Assembly: GCA_049515555.1 (NCBI GenBank)
Contig: JBEKTY010000274.1
Span: 1 to 9,372 of the forward strand
Origin: JBEKTY01 sp049515555
GTDB taxonomy: Bacteria > Planctomycetota > Planctomycetia > Pirellulales > Thermoguttaceae
Length of the DNA: 9,372 bases
Direction: 5' to 3'
In this document: in pieces, positions 6,776 through 9,372 of the stretch
Layout of the letters: each line of letters begins with the position of its first letter
Numbering within the stretch: position 1 is the first letter of the stretch
Position numbers and translations under genes: made by a program
The notes under the pieces: generated by a model
Database searches by the model: none
The model's input: the letters and a program-made list of their open reading frames with translations, nothing else
Told to the model about the DNA's origin: nothing

Positions 6776-7906
6776 TCACTGGAACTGCTCTCGCACCAGC
6801 CCCATCATCTTTCCGATCTCTATCCCTTGCGGGCATTTCTCTTGGCAGACTCCGCACGCCGCACATACCTTCGCCCGTTCGGCTTCCGGCAGCGAGTTGT
6901 ACAGGTTCCGGCACAGCACGATGCTGCTGCCCTCAAACACGGCGGCGTTGTTGTAAAGCTCGAAGTTCACGGGGATGTTCACGCCGTTGGGACAGGGCAT
7001 GCAGTAGCCGCATTTAGTACAGGGGATAGGCGACAGCTTCGCGTATTCCTGTTGTACCCGAGCAACTAAAGTCGCCTCATGCTCATCGAGCCATCCCACG
7101 CCGGATCGGCACGCACTGTCGATGTTCTGTTTGACCTGTGCCAGGCTGCCCATGCCGCTCAAGACCATGGACACCTCGGGTTTGTCCCACAGCCAGCGAA
7201 GTGCCACGTCGGCGGGCCGATACCGGTGGTGGTTGTTGTTCCAGATTTCCCACACCGGCTGCGGCGGGTTGGCCAGCGTTCCGCCGAACAGCGGCTCCAT
7301 GACGATCACGCCCAGCCCCTTTGCGGCGGCATACTTGAGGCCCTTGGTCCCGGCTTGCACGTCTTCATTGACGAAGTTGTATTGGATTTGGCAGAACGAC
7401 CAATCGTAATCGTCCAGGATTCCGACAAGTGTATCATAGGTGTCGTGGAAAGAGAACCCGAAGTGTCCAATCCGCCCATCGGACTGGGCCTTTTCCGCCC
7501 ATTGCGGCACGCCCAGGTCTCGCATCTTCTGCCAAGACTTCTCTTGCAGGCAGTGGAGGAGATAGAAGTCGATGTGATCCGTTTGCAGCCGGACAAGTTG
7601 CTCGTTAAGGATTGGGTCGCAATCCTCAACCTGCTGGACGCTCCAGACCGGCAGCTTCGTGGCCAGGTGGACCTTCTCGCGGTAGCCGCCAGCCAGGGCT
7701 TTGCCCACCGCCCCTTCGCCGTTGCCGCCGTGGTAGACGTAAGCCGTATCGACATAATTCACGCCCTGGTCGATGGCATAACGAATCATTTCGACGGCCT
7801 GGGCCTCGTCCACGTCCGCTTCGTTTCCCTTGGTCGGGAGTCGCATCGCCCCAAAGCCGAGAGCGGAAAGCTTCGTGTCGGTCTTTCCCAGCGTGCGGTA
7901 ATTCAT
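6776..7906 (-). CDS. Aldo/keto reductase with C-terminal 4Fe-4S ferredoxin domain
   Basis: This 376-residue protein has an AKR TIM barrel (about 1-285) fused to an iron-sulfur tail. The AKR tetrad is recognisable: Asp53 and Tyr58 in NYVDTAYVY, Lys84 in ATKLPV and His118 in DFYLLHC. The tail carries CTKCGYCMPCP (Cys296, 299, 302, 305) and CAACGVCQEKCP (Cys348, 351, 354, 358), as in two-cluster ferredoxins. It would be an NAD(P)H-linked carbonyl oxidoreductase able to exchange electrons with a ferredoxin-type partner; its substrate is unknown. No signal peptide is seen, so it is cytoplasmic. The ATG overlaps the TGA of the upstream methyltransferase remnant (ATGA), and AAGGGG lies just before it. 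An extension to 8110 is open but reads the methyltransferase remnant in a wrong frame and has no family similarity. Confidence 0.95.
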   Translation of the reverse strand: MNYRTLGKTDTKLSALGFGAMRLPTKGNEADVDEAQAVEMIRYAIDQGVNYVDTAYVYHGGNGEGAVGKALAGGYREKVHLATKLPVWSVQQVEDCDPILNEQLVRLQTDHIDFYLLHCLQEKSWQKMRDLGVPQWAEKAQSDGRIGHFGFSFHDTYDTLVGILDDYDWSFCQIQYNFVNEDVQAGTKGLKYAAAKGLGVIVMEPLFGGTLANPPQPVWEIWNNNHHRYRPADVALRWLWDKPEVSMVLSGMGSLAQVKQNIDSACRSGVGWLDEHEATLVARVQQEYAKLSPIPCTKCGYCMPCPNGVNIPVNFELYNNAAVFEGSSIVLCRNLYNSLPEAERAKVCAACGVCQEKCPQGIEIGKMMGLVREQFQ

Positions 7907-8139
7907 CTTTGCCCCTTGTATATCACTGCCATCCCGTCGTCCTTCTCGTCCGAAGCCCGGATGATGGCGCCATAGCCGGTGGCGGTCCCGATCTCCAGCC
8001 CCCGCTCGGCCCTGGAAGACTCGATCAGGATGCGCAGGAATGCGGCATCCCCCGGCGTGGTGTTCTTTGTAATCCGGGAAAAGCTGCTGATGAAATCTTG
8101 GCGGAAACAATAGAAGTCGGTTGCGTTGGAGTGAGCCAT
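7903..8139 (-). pseudogene. SAM-dependent O-methyltransferase with internal in-frame deletion
   Basis: This 78-codon frame joins both ends of a class I methyltransferase. Residues 1-59 are the N-terminus with ITKNTTPGDAAFLRILIESS and the SAM-binding motif I, GLEIGTATGYGAI. Directly afterwards comes ASDEKDDGMAVIYKGQR, which resembles the last strand (the DGMAV-type ending) of such enzymes. Family members are usually around 200-220 residues, so roughly 130-140 residues, including motifs II-III and the active site, appear to be missing near 7960. It cannot bind SAM properly or catalyse and is probably dead. The reading frame and good ribosome site remain, possibly because its translation feeds the overlapping reductase start (ATGA). 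I chose the start at 8139 from GGAGGA 7 nt upstream. Confidence 0.75.
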
Positions 8140-8146
8140 CTTCATT

Positions 8147-8152
8147 TCCTCC
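8147..8152 (-). promoter_or_regulatory. Ribosome binding site of the methyltransferase/reductase pair
   Basis: On the minus strand GGAGGA lies 7 nt before the ATG at 8139. Two in-frame ATGs further upstream (8154, 8145) overlap or crowd this site and are less likely starts. Confidence 0.7.
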
Positions 8153-8212
8153 ATGGGAATTGAGAACCTTGCGGGCAAGCGCAGTGCTTTACAGCGCCAA
8201 GATCCCTATCAC

Positions 8213-8285
8213 ATACTGCGAGCGGCCGGGAATGAGACGACATCTTCCCTGTTGTTACGGTTCGCATCACTTCGAGCCGTGTGGA
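8213..8285 (+). repeat. Dispersed 73-bp repeat, copy 2 (inverted relative to copy 1)
   Basis: This is the reverse-complement partner of 6676-6748, 57 of 73 positions identical overall and 43 of 50 in the core (8213-8262). The two copies bracket the reductase and the methyltransferase remnant. In copy 1 the element points toward the peroxidase start; in copy 2 the same sense points right, toward the truncated transposase. If it is a gene leader, the gene it served here has been lost. Confidence 0.8.
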
Positions 8286-8297
8286 TTAGTTGGGCAG

Positions 8298-8333
8298 CGC
8301 CACTTAGCTTGATGATAGCGGCGATAAGTGGCG
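8298..8333. repeat. Hairpin, 9-bp perfect stem
   Basis: Arms cgccactta (8298-8306) and taagtggcg (8325-8333) are perfect reverse complements with an 18-nt loop. No T-tract follows on either strand, so it is not a typical intrinsic terminator. It could be an operator, a fragment of an IS end, or chance. Confidence 0.45.
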
Positions 8334-8419
8334 TTGTCTATTGGGTTCAGGATCGCATGGTGGAATTGCGGTTCCCATAGGAGCAAGAAAAGACGATCCT
8401 CCGCGTTCGTACAGGAGTC

Positions 8420-8872
8420 ATGGAAGACTACTCACGGATGATCGTCAAGATGACGTTATCACAGATTGGGGGGTTGGGCAGGAAGCTGGTGGCGTTCCTT
8501 GGCTTGTTCGGCGGTTGTTTCGTTCGCCGGGAAGCGCAGGACTTGCTGCGTGTCTATGTCCAAGGGCAGTTGTCCGGTGTGCATCGAAAAACGGCCGAAG
8601 GCATCGCCCTGGAGTTTGGCAAGGCTCTGCGAACCTTACAACGTTTCCTGGAATCCATCAAGTGGGATGAAGAAAAATTCCACGACCGCTGCCAACAGAT
8701 CGTGGCCAAAGATCATGCTCACCCGGACACGATCGGTGTGGTAGACGAGTCCGGGGTTGCCAAGAGCGGCCACGACACGGTCGGCGTGGGACGGCAGTGG
8801 AATGGCAACCGGGGCAAGGTGGACAACTGCGTGGTGGGAGTGCATTTGAGCTATGCAGCACCGGGGTTCCAA
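8420..8872 (+). mobile_element. IS701-type transposase, N-terminal third only
   Basis: About 151 residues match the beginning of IS701-like DDE transposases: LGRKLVAFLGLFGGCF, LLRVYVQGQLSGVHRKTAE, LQRFLESIKWDE and IGVVDESGVAKSGHDTVGVG, where Asp109 is the likely first acidic catalytic residue. Full proteins are around 400 residues or more. Here similarity stops after APGFQ at 8872, and five unrelated codons lead to a TGA at 8888-8890, so the remaining catalytic residues are lost and the fragment is inactive. AGGAG sits only 2 nt before the ATG. The N-terminus looks complete, so the left end of the IS should lie shortly upstream, within about 8334-8419. Confidence 0.85.
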
Positions 8873-8936
8873 TGGCGTCCATGTCAATGACATTCCGCAG
8901 GTCGTTGACATAGGGTAGCACAAAGTCTTCCTGGTG
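8873..8936 (-). other. Unassigned junction segment between transposase fragment and ATPase fragment
   Basis: It belongs neither to the IS701 transposase on its left nor to the RbbA-type protein on its right. On the minus strand it is open, in the same frame as the ATPase, and reads HQEDFVLPYVNDLRNVIDMD, with codon choice that looks like real coding sequence. I do not recognise the protein. It may be a scrap of a third gene trapped at a deletion junction. Confidence 0.45.
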
Positions 8937-9372
8937 CGTGGGCGGCAGCAGGCCGCACAGCATCTTCATCGTCGTCGACTTGCCGCAGCCGTTGGCGCCG
9001 AGGAAGCCGTAGATCTCCCCCCGCTCGATGCGGAAGCTGACGTGGTCGACCGCGGTGAAGCTGCCGAACCGCTGGGTCAGGCCGTGCGCCTCGATGACCA
9101 CCTCATGCTCGCCCGGCGGGCGCGGGGGGATCACGATCTCCTGGTGGCCGCGGCGCTTCTCCTCCGGCAGCAAGGCGATGAAGGCCGAGTCCAGGTCTTT
9201 GGCCCCGGTGCGCGCGAGCAGCTCCGCCGGCGTGCCGGTGGCGAGCACGTGGCCGGCGTCCATGGCCACCAGCCAGTCGAAGCGGGCGGCCTCCTCCATG
9301 TAGGCCGTCGCCACCAGCACGCTCATGCCCGGCCGACTGGCCCGGATGCGGTCGACCAGCTCCCAGAATTGG
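8937..9372 (-). pseudogene. rbbA: RbbA-type double-ABC ATPase, internal fragment (5' part outside window, 3' part lost)
   Basis: About 145 codons are visible. The frame is open at the right edge (QFWELVDRIRASRPG), so the start lies outside. It begins at the end of the first ABC domain: MSVLVATAYMEEAARFDWLV and ATGTPAELL match what I recall of E. coli RbbA, including Ala where most ABC proteins have the H-loop His. A linker (FIALLPEEKRRGHQ) leads to the second ABC domain with Walker A GANGCGKST at 8973-8999. Similarity ends after CGLLPPT, so the second Walker B, the signature motif and the whole C-terminal membrane domain are missing. RbbA is a ribosome-associated ATPase/putative exporter usually near an HlyD-type gene. 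The cut coincides with the junction segment next to the truncated transposase, so the gene is presumably broken. Confidence 0.85.

Larger units (their letters stand above)
8153..8419. other. Region without a convincing gene, upstream of methyltransferase remnant and transposase
   Basis: It holds the second copy of the dispersed repeat (8213-8285), a hairpin (8298-8333), and presumably the promoter of the minus-strand methyltransferase/reductase transcript and the left end of the insertion sequence. A 75-codon plus-strand frame (8153-8380) has a hydrophobic stretch, but it runs through the repeat, lacks a ribosome site and matches nothing I know. No terminal inverted repeat for the IS can be fixed because its other end is missing. 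Confidence 0.5.

Noticed and set aside
7079..7975. 298-codon plus-strand open frame
   Set aside because: It is the antisense shadow of the aldo/keto reductase, whose motifs are unambiguous on the minus strand.
7907..8110. 68-codon N-terminal extension of the aldo/keto reductase
   Set aside because: It reads the methyltransferase remnant out of frame, shows no AKR similarity, and the ATG at 7906 has a ribosome site and the family-typical MNYRTLGKT start.
8153..8380. Plus-strand 75-codon frame with a hydrophobic segment, possible small membrane protein
   Set aside because: There is no ribosome site, it overlaps the minus-strand methyltransferase start region and the dispersed repeat, and I recognise no family.

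Overview
The window looks like a high-GC chromosomal segment of a planctomycete (Planctomycetota), or a contig from a close relative. The main reasons are a serine/threonine kinase with the N-terminal adaptor region and single membrane span common in that phylum, an exported TPR-CHAT protein beside it, a Q/S/A-rich simple repeat read in frame inside the kinase, and hairpin-type intergenic repeats. The lineage is inferred from gene style; no marker gene is present.

Left part (1-5686, plus strand): the last 26 codons of a CHAT-domain gene, then a membrane-anchored Ser/Thr kinase starting 3 bp after its stop, then a 1131-residue protein with a signal peptide, eight 42-residue TPRs and a CHAT (caspase-like) domain with a visible His/Cys dyad. 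The truncated CHAT end at the left edge closely matches the C-terminus of the complete one, so the locus appears to be an alternating CHAT / kinase / CHAT array. The kinase would work in the cytoplasm and send a C-terminal domain outside; the TPR-CHAT protein is predicted to be exported. They could therefore meet in the extracytoplasmic space.

Middle part (5687-8139): a decayed hemerythrin-like fragment abuts the CHAT stop codon. It is followed by a nested palindrome of about 130 bp lying between convergent genes. Then, on the minus strand and read right to left, come a SAM-methyltransferase remnant with its core deleted in frame, an aldo/keto reductase with two C-terminal 4Fe-4S motifs (start codon overlapping the methyltransferase stop as ATGA), and an exported glutathione peroxidase. 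A 73-bp repeat occurs in two inverted copies, one upstream of the peroxidase and one upstream of the methyltransferase remnant, bracketing the reductase cassette.

Right part (8140-9372): a stretch without a convincing gene, the N-terminal third of an IS701-type transposase, a short unassigned junction segment, and a minus-strand piece of an RbbA-type double-ABC ATPase that is cut at the junction and runs off the right edge. This end has been rearranged, or it is an assembly chimera.

The most interesting content is the kinase/TPR-CHAT array, the repeat insertion inside the kinase catalytic core, and the two intergenic repeat families. No CRISPR array, rRNA or tRNA was recognised.
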